This document shows, in pieces, positions 29,613 to 40,670 of a DNA stretch of 64,000 nt. The notes beneath the pieces are model-generated. The model did no database searches and was not told the DNA's origin. It was given only the letters and a program-made list of their open reading frames with translations. The stretch spans positions 249,238 to 313,237 of the forward strand of contig RHPI01002955.1 in NCBI GenBank assembly GCA_009103225.1. Direction: 5' to 3'. Position numbers and translations under genes: made by a program. The stretch comes from Chlorokybus atmophyticus (lineage: Eukaryota; Streptophyta; Chlorokybophyceae; Chlorokybales; Chlorokybaceae). How positions within the stretch are numbered: the first letter of the stretch is position 1; each line of letters starts with the position of its first letter.

Positions 29613-31933
29613 CGTTGAGAACTAGTGATGCGCCTAGTGTGTGTGTATTTGCCTTCTACATACAAGTGTGCACACACTAACACAAGTGTAGCAAGCACGC
29701 CAACTATAGAGACAATGTGCGACCCACTGTATTAAGCAGTGTACAGTGTCTTATATACTATGCTACTAAGTACTAGTCAACACTAGTCAACTCTAGTCAA
29801 AGTCAACACTAGTCAACACTAGTCAATGGTCAAAGTCAATGGTCAAAGTCAAAATTGACCATGGTTGACCATAGTTGCCGTAACTGCCGTAACTCTCCTA
29901 ACTCTCGTAACTCCTGTAACTGTAAAGGTTAAGCTGATCGTACCAACTAAATGTAGGCGCCGCCTATACATGTACTTTCAACAAGCTATACCATGTAATA
30001 CTCCCACGCGAGCAGCTTGACCTTGAATTCCAAGTTCTTCTTGAAAGCTTACCCACATTAACTTACTCTATTGATCACTCCCATGGATGTGTTGCTCCCA
30101 CGGACTTAATGCTTGTCTCCATGACACCATCCTTCTCCTTGTGTTGCTAGCAGGACTTCAAGGTTCCAATACTCCTTGTTTCCTCCTCATATTTGTCGTA
30201 TCAGGTTCAACCACACCACGCCTAACCTTGCTCAGGTGGTTTTGAAGACTCCCTCAATGGCAAACTATGCTAAAAACCACACTGAGTTCTCTACCTTAGC
30301 AATGCTGTACCAGAGTGTAGGCCGTGCAAGGGTTGATCAGACCCTTCATCCAAGGAAAGCACCCCTCCCATCTCCTGTTAGCTAGCTATACAATTCAGTC
30401 CTTGCATGCCAATCAAATGAAGTATTCTAACCAGTACCGCACACCTGTGTGCTACCAGAAGAAACAACTCCACAGCAATGCAACCTCTAGTGTATGTAGC
30501 TCAACACCAGCAACAGATCATAGGCTAGCAGTAATTCTCACAGACCTTTATGTTTGCAACCTCCGTCTACACATGTCCTTCACGCCCTTGTAGTGGGAGA
30601 GGACGGACGAACACCATCCACTGCAACTCCTTGAGGTCCTCACCAATATCAGAAAGCAATTGCCATCGTGGCGTGCTTCTCCTTGGTTGCCTCATCGTGG
30701 ATCCTCTTTTGGCACTCGCGAATGAAGTGGCCCTTCATCTTGCAGTAGTGACACTCTTTGTCACGTGATGGCTTCCCACCCACTGCTTTGCTCCTGCTTC
30801 GTGTGTGTTCAGAAGATGAGGCGGCAAGTGCGATAGGTTCTCCACCATTCTCTATCTCCTGAACATCCAACTTGCCTTCCACAGCTAGCAGCTTAGGCAC
30901 TACATCAGCAAACTTCAAAACCACATCTGAGGACCCAAACACAGTCACTAGCGTAGCAAAGCTCTTTCCTAAGCCAGCTAAGACTGCCCACAGGACCTCC
31001 TCTTCCTTCACATCGTGGCCCACTGCTGCAAGGTCTTGCCAAAGCTCCCTTGCACGCCAGATGTACTTCTGAATTGGCTTTTTGTGCTCCATCTTCAGAA
31101 TTGTCAGCTTGCGTCTCAGCTACAACTTGCGCGAGTTGCTGTTGGCCTTAAGGAGGGTGTCGAAGACCTCCCACGCCTCACGTCTAGTTTTGCAATCCGC
31201 GATAAGAGGGAGATGGAAGTCTTTGGCGTGCAAGCCTATCAGCGTAAAAGCTGATTGTGAGTTCTCTGTCCAGCTACCAGCGTCACCAGTTCTTGACAAT
31301 GATGTGGAGGAGGTGGGGTTGACAAAACTTTGGAGCTTTTTGCGGATCAGCACCAACTTCATCTTCAGCGACCATGAAGCGTAGTTGTGCAGATCAAGGG
31401 ACTCAATGGGCATCTTATCTGTGTCAGCCATTGCTTGCTACACAATAGTACAACTCACCCTCTCCCAAAGAACACTCTACTAGTAGGCGCCTATGCTCAA
31501 CACTTTCTCTCACTAGCACAAGCTATCACACAAGCGAGTGTGGGCCCATAACCTGTTGAGAACTAGTGATGCACCTAGTGTGTGTGTATTTGCCTCCTAC
31601 ATACAAGTGTGCACACACTAAGGACAAGTGCAGCAAGCACTCCAACTATAGAGACAATGTGCAACCCACTGTATTAAGCAGTATACAGTGTCTTATATAC
31701 TATGCTACTAAGCACTAGTCAACTCTAGTCAACTCAGGTCAAAGTCAACACTAGTCAACACTAGTCAATGGTTAAAGTCAATGGTCAAAGTCAAAGTTGA
31801 TCATGGTTAACCATAACTGCCGTAACCCACGTGACTCTCGTAACTCCCATAACTGTAAAGGTTAAGCTGATCGTAGCAACTACATGTAGGCGCCGCCTAT
31901 ACATGTACTTTCAACAAGCTATAACATTTAACA
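29613..31933 (-). mobile_element. Gag-only family A element in minus orientation (2.3 kb)
   Basis: LTRs are at 29613-30000 and 31554-31933. The flanks carry an exact AGGTA duplication (29608-29612 and 31934-31938). On the minus strand the PBS GGTTATGGGCCCA directly follows the LTR. One broken gag (30649-31434) and about 650 noncoding bases make up the interior. There is no pol. Confidence 0.93.
30649..31434 (-). pseudogene. gag: Gag of the gag-only family A element, one stop
   Basis: It starts MADTDKMPIESLDLHNYASW and ends with a CCHC knuckle, CHYCKMKGHFIREC. A nonsense codon near 31120 splits it. Otherwise it is collinear with the intact 261-residue copies. Confidence 0.88.
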
Positions 31934-31938
31934 AGGTA

Positions 31939-34900
31939 GGCTATAGCACTTGCTGCCAGCACCATTGCTATCGAGAGTGCTTGGTTGGTTGTTTGGTTTT
32001 GCGTGCACACAGCACATGACCCCACACAGCCATGAGGTCTAAAGAACATCATAATCTGAGCGCTGTTGCTGGTGTGAAAATGAGCTTTGGCAACAAGCTA
32101 CACTCGCGAGCTGTGGGAGTAGGCTCCGTCATCCTACACACTATGTGGGCGGATACTACATATAAAGTGGCCATGGAGGAGGTAATCCACTGTTGAGAAC
32201 TAGTGATGCGCCTGGTGTATGTGTATGCGCCTCTCACATACAAGTGTGCACACACTAAGGACAAGTGCAGCAAGCACGCCTGCTATAGCGACAATGTGCG
32301 ACCCACTGTATTAAACAGTATACAGTGTCTTATACATTATGCTACCAAGCACTATTCAACTTTAATCAACTCTAGTCGAAGTCAACACTAGTCAATGGTC
32401 AAAGTCAATGGTCAAAGTTGAAGTTGACCATGGTTGACCATAACTGCCGTAACTCTAATAATTCTCATAACTCCCATAGTTATAAAAGTTAAGCTGATGG
32501 TACCAACTAAATGTAGACGCCGCTTATACATGTACATTCAACAACTTATAACCTTTAACATCCACGTGCCGGGACTAGCCTCCAGCCTGTTCTTTGTCCA
32601 AAGAGATACAAGTGCAGGCGCCGAGGTTGACTTCACTGCTAAGAGGAGTCGAGTCAAGGTGAACAACATTGTTGTTGCAGAAGGCACATTGTGGGAGAGT
32701 GTGTACTGCATTACACTAGATTGCTAGCATGCGATGTGTGCGACAGTCAGTGCATCCGCTATAGCTCATCCTTAGCATCGAAGTTAGGACATCTTTAGTG
32801 GGACAACCTGGCTGGACTGGTTGCTGAGGACATGGTGGAAGGAATTGACATTAAAGAGGAGGACATCAAGGCAGCAAAGGTGCCCTTTGCGAGACCTGCG
32901 TGTTGAGCAAGATGCGTAGGCAGCCTTTTTCTACCTCCAACCGCACCACTTCAGCACCGTTGCAGCTTGTGCACATGGACATGTGCGGTCCCACGCCAGT
33001 CGCGTCTATTGGAGGAAGTTGGTATGTTGCCACCTTCTTGAAAGACTTCATCAAGATATCAGCCATCGTTTCAGATCTGCCAAGTTGAATGTTGCCGCTG
33101 TTGTGAAAAAGACGCTTACTTTCTTTGCAACACACGCAAAGATCAAGGTATTGGCATTGAGGAGTGATAGGAGTGATATTTTTTTATTTTTTTTATTTTT
33201 TTTTTTTTGCCGAGCACCTAAACCAAACCTTGAACAGCTATTTGGAGGAGCACGGCATCAAGCATAAAAATTACGGCATCTTACACACCTGAGCAAATTG
33301 GTGCAACTAAGAGCCTCAATCGCACACTTGTGGAGCGTGTGCGTGCCATGCTTATTTATGCAGAGCTTGGCAAAGCCTTATGGGCTGAAGCATTTATTAC
33401 GGCCAGTTACATTCGCAACAGGTCACTTACGCGCAACAAAGCCAAGACCCCGTGGGAGTTTATCTATGGGGAGAAGCCCAATGTGACGCACATGCGTGTG
33501 TTCAGCCAAGGCTTGCCCACACATCCCCAAGCACCTAAGGAGAAAGCTTGAGAATGTGAAGAAGACAAGCGCCTTCATGGGATACGAGCTTAACTGCAAG
33601 GCATGTAGGATCTTGCTTGAGGGTGGCAACGTTGTGGTTCGACGGGATGTTGTCTTCGACGAGACAGTGAAGCCGATAACACCTCAACACCTGTGAAGAA
33701 TGACATAGCAGAGCTTGAGGTTAGTATTGCGCCCATAAACATGGTTGTTTGTGAGGAGGTCATTTGTGAAGAGGTTGTTCCTAGCATTGCACCACACCAT
33801 GAGGAGAAGTTAGTTGCACCCATGGAACAGTTTGATAGGCGCTGCCCTGTGAGACACAGAGCGCCACCACACTTCACATAGCGTTTTTTGTCTTCAAGCG
33901 CTGCAACCAGCGAAGAGCAGGAGCCGACCACCTATCGTGAGGCGACCACAGCTCCAGATGCAGAGTTGTGGCATAAGGCCATGGATGAGGAGATTGCTTC
34001 GCTACATGCCAACACGACTTGGGTACTCGAGCAGGTTGTACAAGGCGTCAAGCCTATACCTGTCAAGTGGGTGTACAAGATCAATGGGGACGGCAAGGGC
34101 AACGTTGAGCGCTATAAGGCGTGACTTGTAGCAAAGGGCTTCTTTCAACAGGAGGGAGTTGACTATAAGGTATGTGCACTTGCTAACAAACACACAACCT
34201 TCAGGGCACTACTTGCCAAGGTTGCTGTGAAAAATTTGGAGCTGCACCTTCTCAATGCGAAGACTGCCTGTTGTAATGAAGACTTGGACGAGCAGATATT
34301 CGTGCAGCAGCCTTAAGGGTACGAGGAGGGAGACTCGGGTAAGGCATGCTTGCTGCATAAAGCTTTATATGGGCTTAGGCAAGCGCCGCGAGTTTGGCAC
34401 ATTTGACTCAGCAAGGAACTGGAGAAGATAGGCGACAGCAGTCTACTTTAGACCCAGGGCTCTTCATTAATGAAGACGGACAGGTGTGGCTGTTGGTGTA
34501 CATGGACGACATCGTCTTGGCATCTGTAAGTGTTTCGGCACAATAGCAAATGCTGGTGGCATTGATGTCTGCAGTTGAGATGCGCAATTTTGGAGATGCA
34601 CACTTGTTCCTTGGCATCATCGTCACTAGGGATAGAGATGCAAAGACAATTGGAACAACTCAGAAGCAGATAGTACTCGACTTGCTCAAAAAGTTAAAGG
34701 TATACGCAAAGGGCAAGGCTACACCACTGAGTGTGAAAGTTTAGCTACTCACAGCAGAGACACTACCTCTGTGCTTGACAGTGCTATCTACCCTTATGGT
34801 GAACTTGCTGGGAGCCTGATCTACTTGTCCAGTGCCACGAGGCCTGACATTGCATAAGTCGTGGGAGTCTTGGCGAGACACGAGTCAGCACCCACCGTAA

Positions 34901-35445
34901 AGCATTAGACGGCAGCAAAAGGAGTTCTTCGCTGTCTTAAAAGCATACATAACATGGGTATTGTTTCGGGATGAAAACGGACATCACATTATAGGGCTAT
35001 TGTGTTGCAAACTATGCTAAGGACCTCGACACAAGGAGGTCTACCATAGGTTACACTTTATCAATGGGAGCAGGCGTTGTAAGCGGGAACAGCCGACTAC
35101 AACCAACCGTCGCTGCATCTACCACGAAGGCCGAGTATATGGGGTTTTCATCTGCAGTGAAGGAAGCATTGTGGCTTCGCAAGTTGGTCCTAAACCTTAG
35201 ACATGCACTAGAATGTGTCACCATTGCATGCGACAACCAAGGAGCGCTCAAGTTGAGCTTGCACCCCATCCCACCCGTCAGGTCGAAACATGTTGACATT
35301 ATGCGCGAATTGGTGAGAGAGACAGTTTCATGAGGGGAAGTGGAGCTTATGTACTGCCGCATGAAGGACATGCTCGCAGATTGCATGACCAAGCCATTAA
35401 CACCCACGAAGTTCCAGACATGTTGCATGGAGCTCAGAGTTAAAG
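31939..35445 (+). pseudogene. pol: Pol of copia C: protease, integrase, RT, RNase H; degenerate
   Basis: Protease region near 31980-32190 (TQHMTPHS, KMSFGNKLHSRAVGVGSVIL). After the solo LTR come VPGLASSLFFVQRD, the GAG-pre-integrase CETCVLSKMRRQPF and the integrase motif HMDMCGP near 32975. A T-rich tract (33180-33209) replaces the second catalytic region. Then LNRTLVERVRAML. RT has WVYKINGDGKGNVERYKA and YMDD (34499-34510). RNase H has STTKAEYMGFSSAVKEALWL and KHVDIMRELV. More than ten stops or shifts are visible. Confidence 0.87.
32191..32560 (-). repeat. Solo LTR, family A, inside copia C protease region
   Basis: It runs from TGTTGAGAAC to CTTTAACA with exact TCCAC duplications (32186-32190 and 32561-32565). 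The protease region reads on across it. Confidence 0.95.
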
Positions 35446-35467
35446 GCTAAAGATGCTTTCGTGGAAG

Positions 35468-35786
35468 TGTTAAAGGTACTTAACTAGGCGCCTTAGCTAA
35501 ACTTCTACAATCATCTTCACCTTGACAATTGGAGTCAACTTCTGTTATGGCAGTTGTAGTCCACTATGGTTAACATTGACTTTATGCTTTGACTTTGACC
35601 ATTAACTTTGACTTCAACTAGTGTTAATTGGTGTTGTCTTTAACTAGGGTTGACTAGTGTTGACTAGCACTCACTAATGTACTATATAAAACACTGGTTG
35701 TTGTGCAATACAATAAGATCCACTCTGCTCTATTTGTCAGCGCCACACTAGTGCGTGTGCATTGTTGCTGCTGTGCAATCTCAACA
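35468..35786 (+). repeat. 3' LTR of copia C
   Basis: It begins TGTTAAAGGTAC, ends CAATCTCAACA, and contains GGCGCC near its start and TTGAC repeats upstream of a TATA-like ACTATATAAA. Confidence 0.88.
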
Positions 35787-36182
35787 GCTGTGTGTGTGGA
35801 CTTCAACTCAGCATTGCCATATTTGGGCTCATCCAGTAATGCCATTACTGTAATTGGAGTAGCTGCAGCAACTGGTGCCACCCCCCTGTACACCGTGTTG
35901 GCATTTTCTCGCAATATGCTCACGAATGCAAGTGCCTAGTTGTACGTGAATGGACAACCCAGACCTGGTGACCTTGTCTGTGCCCAGAAGGGGTGTGGGC
36001 ACTAGTTGTTACAGATGTTGAGTGCCTACTCAACAGCCCAGCCTAGATATGGCCTAGCTCACAAGATATGGAACTCCAAGAGGGCTTGGCAAGCAATCGC
36101 ATGTGAGCATTGAGGATTAACATGCGTCCTAACGATTACAATGGTGTATGCAGCTGCCATTGAGCGCAGCCTACATGCACTC
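35787..36182 (+). pseudogene. Older DIRS/PAT-like element, RNase H/Dam-like region, right piece
   Basis: GTGTGTGTGGACTTCAACTC continues the sequence broken at 28781 and matches 26685-27070 of the younger element, through the equivalents of VPEWTTQTW and CPGGVWAP. It ends where a family B LTR begins. Confidence 0.8.
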
Positions 36183-36617
36183 TATTAAAAACTAGTGTGC
36201 ATGTATGCGCCCTACCTCATACGCTAACATTAGGGGAACAACAAGTGCAATAGCATGTCAACAACAAAGAGAAGTATGTTCCTATTGCAGTTCCACCTGT
36301 ATGCGCCACATACAGTGACTTATATATTAAGCTAGTCAACATTAGAAGAGACTAGTCAACCCTAGTCAAAGTCAACTCCAGTCAACATTGGTCAACCCTA
36401 GTCAATTATCAAAGTCAAAGTTGACCGTAACTCTTGTAACTCCCGTAACTCCTGTTGACTGTAACTCCCATTGCGTAACCGCCGCACATGCTCCAAGTAA
36501 CATCAACAAGCTGAGTGTACTATAAGCATACTATACCAGCAAACCTCATATGCTTAACCTTCAACATGCACTATAAGCGTACTATACTAGCAAACCTCAT
36601 ATGCTTAACCTTCAACA
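36183..36617 (-). repeat. Family B LTR (3' LTR of a minus-strand gag-only element)
   Basis: On the plus strand it runs from TATTAAAAACTAGTG to CCTTCAACA. It shares its body with the LTR at 46605-47066, including a tandem duplication of the first 49 bases of the LTR. Confidence 0.85.
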
Positions 36618-37971
36618 TTCTCACGCAGGCAGCTTGTTGTTCGCATCTGCATATCAGCATGCACAAGCTCCCACGCCTTCATTGCCTTCAAGTTGACTTG
36701 GAACTTCTCGCTCCAATACATAACGTTAGCACCTCGAGCTGCTCGCTCACATTGCTTGTCACCCTGCAAACTGCTCGCTTGCATATAGTATACCTTGAGC
36801 ACTATACCATGCTCGCAGAGTGTAACCTCCACGCTTCTCGCGCTCAGCTACTCCTCTCATATCCATGTTTAAGCATCACGCTCAATCATCATGCTGTTGA
36901 GCAGACAGCAACCACGCGCTCTTGGTACGCCCCGCAAGTACTTCACGCACTGCAACACTCCAATCCGAAATACACCAGGTCCCACGTATGAAAGACGCCT
37001 CCTCCACCAAGTACTACTCGCACTCGGCACCAAGCTAGATCCTCCCAGCTTTATTACAAGAAGATTGCCACCATCTCCTCCTCCTTCTCCAACCTACATC
37101 ATAGCCCTAGAGTGCAATTCTCTCACCCTTCTTGCTATTGGTGCTCGTGTTGGTGGACGTCTTCATTTGGGGACATTGATACTTGAAGTGACCACGCTCG
37201 CCGCAAGGCCAACACTCCTTGCCGCTACCATGAGTGCCTTTCTTTACCATAAAAGCCGTAGCGGCATCTGGTCTTTCTTCCCAACCTTCCTTTTGCAAGC
37301 GCTGCTTTTCTTGAAGAAGCCGTGGCATTTCGCCATCAAGTGTCAACTCCTCCGTTGCAGACGTCATAATGGTCACCACCACCATGTACTCCTTTGGCAA
37401 CCCTGAAAGCACAACCCACACCACTTTTTGCTCTTTTAACTCGTGCCCTACACCCAGCAAGTCCTTCCACAACGCCTTTGCACGCGCCACAAATTTTGTG
37501 ATTGGCTGTCCACTCTCCTTCCGCAATGCGTTCAGCTCTTGCCTCAACTGTAGCCTCCTCGCCATGTTGCGGGCTTTGAAGTGGCTCTCAAGCTTTGCCC
37601 AAAACTCCTTTGCACCTTTGCACTGTCTCACCATAATCAAGTTATGCTCAGCAACGTGCAAACCCAGCGATGCCAAAGCTTGCTTCCCTTCTTTCTCTCA
37701 GGTTGCCTCCTTTTCCGAAGGCACATCCTCCGCGGGGTCCACATACTTCCACATGTCCTTGTGTACCAGCAATAGCTCCATCTTTATGCTCCAGGTGCTA
37801 TAGTTGTCCACGTCCAGCGGCTCACTCATGATCTTCATGTTGTCCATGCTTCCTTGGCGTTGCTTGCCCTTCTGCTACACACAGAGCCCGCAACATACTC
37901 CCCTTAAGCAACCACAACTTCATACACGACCACAACACACTTACACTCAAAGCATGTGTGGGCCCATAACC
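36618..37971 (-). mobile_element. Interior of gag-only family B element, minus orientation
   Basis: It consists of the gag pseudogene (37107-37847), a noncoding 3' region (36618-37106) and a leader with the PBS GGTTATGGGCCCA (37959-37971 on the minus strand). No pol is present. Confidence 0.82.
37107..37847 (-). pseudogene. gag: Gag of family B, one in-frame stop
   Basis: It starts MDNMKIMSEPLDVDNYSTWS and has KALWKDLLGVGHELKEQKVV and a CCHC knuckle, CWPCGERGHFKYQC. A stop near 37700 breaks it. Related to gag of families A and C, a UBN2-type copia gag. Confidence 0.85.
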
Positions 37972-38608
37972 TGTTAAGAACTAGTGTGCATGTATGCGCA
38001 CTACCTCATACATGCGCTAACACTAGGGGAACAAAAAGTGCAATAGCATGTCAACAACAAAGAGAAGTATGTCCTATTGCAGTTCCACCTGTATGTGTTA
38101 GATGTTATAGCTTGTTGAAAGTACATGTATAGGCGGCGCCTACATGTAGTTGGTACGATCAGTTTAACCTTTATAGTTACGAGAGTTACGAGAGTTACGA
38201 GAGTTATGGGAGTTACGGCAGTTATGGTCAACCATGGTCAACTTTGACTTTGACCGTTGACTTTAACCATTGACTAGTGTTGACTAGTGTTGACTTTGAC
38301 CAGAGGTGACTAGAGTTGACTAGTGCTTAGTAGCATAGTATATAAGACACTGTATACTGCTTAATACAGTGGGTCGCACATTGTCTCTATAGTTGGCGTG
38401 CTTGCTGCACTTGTCCTTGGTGTGTGCACACTTGTATGTAGGAGGCAAATACACACACACACTAGGCGCATCACTAGTTCTCAACAGGTTATGGGCCCAC
38501 ACTCGCTTGTGTGATTGCTTGTGCTAGTGAGAGAGAGTGTTGAGCATAGGCGCCTACTAGTAGAGTGTTCTTGGGGAGAGGGTGAGTTGTACTATTGTGT
38601 AGCAAGCA

Positions 38609-39394
38609 ATGGCTGACACAGATAGGATGCCCATCGAGTCCCTTGATCTGCACAACTACGCTTCATGGTCACTGAAGATGAAGTTGGTGCTGATCCGCAA
38701 GAAGCTCTGGAGTTTTGTCGATCCCACCTCCTCCACATCGTTGCGGCCAAGAACAGGTGACACTGGTACCTGGACAGAGAACTCACAATCAGCTTTTGCG
38801 CTGATAGGCTTGCACGTCAAAGACGTCCATCTCCCTCTTATTGCGGATTGCAAGACTGGACGTAAGGCGTGGGAGGTCTTCGACACCCTCTTCAAGGCCA
38901 ATAGCAACTCGCACAAGTTGCAGCTGAGACGCAAGCTGACACTTTTGAAGATGGAGCACAAAGAGCCAATCCAGAAGTACATATCACGTGCAAGGGAGCT
39001 TTGGCAAAACCTTGCAGCAGTGGGCCACGATGTGAAGGAAGAGGAGGTGATGTGGGCAGTCTTAGCTGGCTTAGAAAAGAGCTTTGCTACGCTAGTGACT
39101 GTGTTGGAGTCCTCAGATGTGGTTTTAAAGTTTGCTGATGTAGTGCCTAAGCTGCTAGCTGTGGAAGGCAAGTTGGATGTTCAGGAGATAGAGAATGGTG
39201 GAGAACCTATTGCACTTTCCGCCTCATCTTCTCAACACACACGAAGCAGGAGCAAAGTAGGTGGTGGGAAGCCATCACGTGACAAAGAGTGTCACTACTG
39301 CAAAATGAAGGGCCACTTCATTCGCGAGTGCCAGAAGAGGATCCACGATGAGGCAACCAAGGAGGAGCACGCCACGATGGCGATTGCTTTCTAG
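38609..39394 (+). CDS. gag: Gag protein of gag-only family A element
   Basis: This is an intact frame of 261 residues with ATG at 38609. The N-terminus (ESLDLHNYASWSLKMKLVL) is typical of copia-type gag in the DUF4219/UBN2 group. The middle is helical with LQLRRKLTLLKMEHKEPIQKYI. One CCHC knuckle, CHYCKMKGHFIREC, lies near the C-terminus, and the protein ends TMAIAF. It would coat element RNA in cytoplasmic particles. The second intact copy at 43159-43944 has the same length, so the gag seems to be kept while pol is dispensable. Confidence 0.93.
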   Translation: MADTDRMPIESLDLHNYASWSLKMKLVLIRKKLWSFVDPTSSTSLRPRTGDTGTWTENSQSAFALIGLHVKDVHLPLIADCKTGRKAWEVFDTLFKANSNSHKLQLRRKLTLLKMEHKEPIQKYISRARELWQNLAAVGHDVKEEEVMWAVLAGLEKSFATLVTVLESSDVVLKFADVVPKLLAVEGKLDVQEIENGGEPIALSASSSQHTRSRSKVGGGKPSRDKECHYCKMKGHFIRECQKRIHDEATKEEHATMAIAF

Positions 39395-40044
39395 CATTGG
39401 TGAGGACCTCAAGGAGTTGCAGTGGATGGTGTTTGTCCGTCCTCTCCCACTGCAAGGGCGCGTGAAGGACATGCGTAGACGGAGGTCGCAGACACAAAGG
39501 TCTGTGACAGTTACTGCTAGCCTATGAGTAGTTGCTGGTATTGAGCTACATACACTAGAGGTTGCATTGCTTTGGAGTTGTTTCTTTTGGTAGCACACAG
39601 GTGTGCGTTACTAGTTAGAACACTTCATTTGATTGGCATGCAAGGACTAAGTTGTATAGCTAGCTAACAGGAGATGGGAGGGGTGCTTTCCTTGGTAGAA
39701 GGGTCTGATCAACCCTTGCACGGCCTACACTCTAGTACAGCATTGCTAAGGTAGAGAACTCAGTGTATTTTATAGCATAGTTTGCCATTAAGGGAGTCTT
39801 CGAAACCACCTGAGCAAGGTCAGGCGTGGCGTGGTGGAACCTGATGCGACAACTATGAGGAGGAAACAAGGAGTATTGGAACCTTGTAGTCTTGCTGGCA
39901 GCACGAGGAGAACGATGGTGTCATGGAGACAAGCATCAAGTCCGTGGGAGCAACACATCCGTGGGAGTGTTCAAAGGAGTAAGTTACTGTGGGTAAGCTT
40001 GCTAGAAGATCTCGAAGTTCAAGGTCAAGCTGCTCGCGTGGGAG
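39395..40044 (+). other. Noncoding 3' region of the gag-only element
   Basis: About 650 bases conserved in all family A copies (19156-20140, 30001-30648, 40994-41600 and 42545-43158 in reverse). No open frame is conserved. It may carry packaging or processing signals. Confidence 0.6.
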
Positions 40045-40670
40045 TGTTAGATGTTATAGCTTGTTGAAAGTACATGTATAGGCGGCGCCTACATGTAGTT
40101 GGTACGATCAGCTTAACCTTTATAGTTACGGGAGTTACGAGAGTTACGAGAGTTACGTGAGTTATGGGAGTTACGGCAGTTATGGTCAACCATGGTCAAC
40201 TTTGACTTTGACCGTTGACTTTGACCATTAACTAGTGTTGACTAGTGTTGACTTTGACCAGAGGTGACTAGAGTTGACTAGTGCTTAGTAGCATAGTATA
40301 TAAGACACTGTATACTGTTTAATACAGTGGGTCGCACATTGTCTCTATAGTTGGCGTGCTTGCTGCACTTGTCCTTGGTGTGTGCACACTTGTATGTAGG
40401 AGGCAAATACACACACACACTAGGCGCATCACTAGTTCTCAACAGTATGCGCCACATACAATGACTTATATACTAAGCTAGTCAACACTAAAAAAGACTA
40501 GTCAACCCTAGTCAAAGTCAACTCCAGTCAACACTAGTCAATGGTCAAAGTTAACCCTAGTCAACCCTAGTCAATGGTCAAAGTCAAAGTTGACCGTAAC
40601 TCTCGTAACTCCCGTAACTCCTGTTGGCTGTAACTCCCATTGCATAACCGCCGCACATGATCCAAGTAAC

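Larger units (their letters stand above)
28782..35786 (+). mobile_element. Ty1/copia element C with nested insertions (7.0 kb)
   Basis: LTRs of family C lie at 28782-29072 and 35468-35786. They enclose partial gag, protease, integrase, RT and RNase H in copia order. The flanks are ACTGT and GCTGT (4 of 5 match). Both sides are older DIRS-like sequence that joins correctly when the element is removed. A gag-only family A element (29613-31933) and a solo family A LTR (32191-32560) are nested inside. All coding parts are degenerate. Confidence 0.9.
38096..40444 (+). mobile_element. Intact gag-only LTR retrotransposon, family A (2349 bp)
   Basis: LTRs at 38096-38486 and 40045-40444 start TGTTAGATG and end TCTCAACA. 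They differ mainly by one extra GAGTTACG-type unit. Exact GTATG duplications flank the element (38091-38095 and 40445-40449). The PBS GGTTATGGGCCCA (38487-38499) directly follows the LTR and GTGGGAG precedes the 3' LTR. The only gene is an intact gag. Protease, integrase and RT are wholly absent. Integration must have used enzymes from another element. Confidence 0.96.
37972..40670 (-). repeat. Family B 5' LTR, split by a gag-only family A element
   Basis: 37972-38095 and 40445-40670 are one LTR on the minus strand. The left half starts TGTTAAGAACTAGTG. The right half stops short of the expected end, at CCGCACATGATCCAAGTAAC, where a truncated family A LTR abuts it. Confidence 0.85.

Noticed and set aside
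36500-36991. Plus-strand open frame of 158 residues.
   Set aside because: It crosses a family B LTR edge and the antisense of the noncoding tail of a gag-only element, with no con
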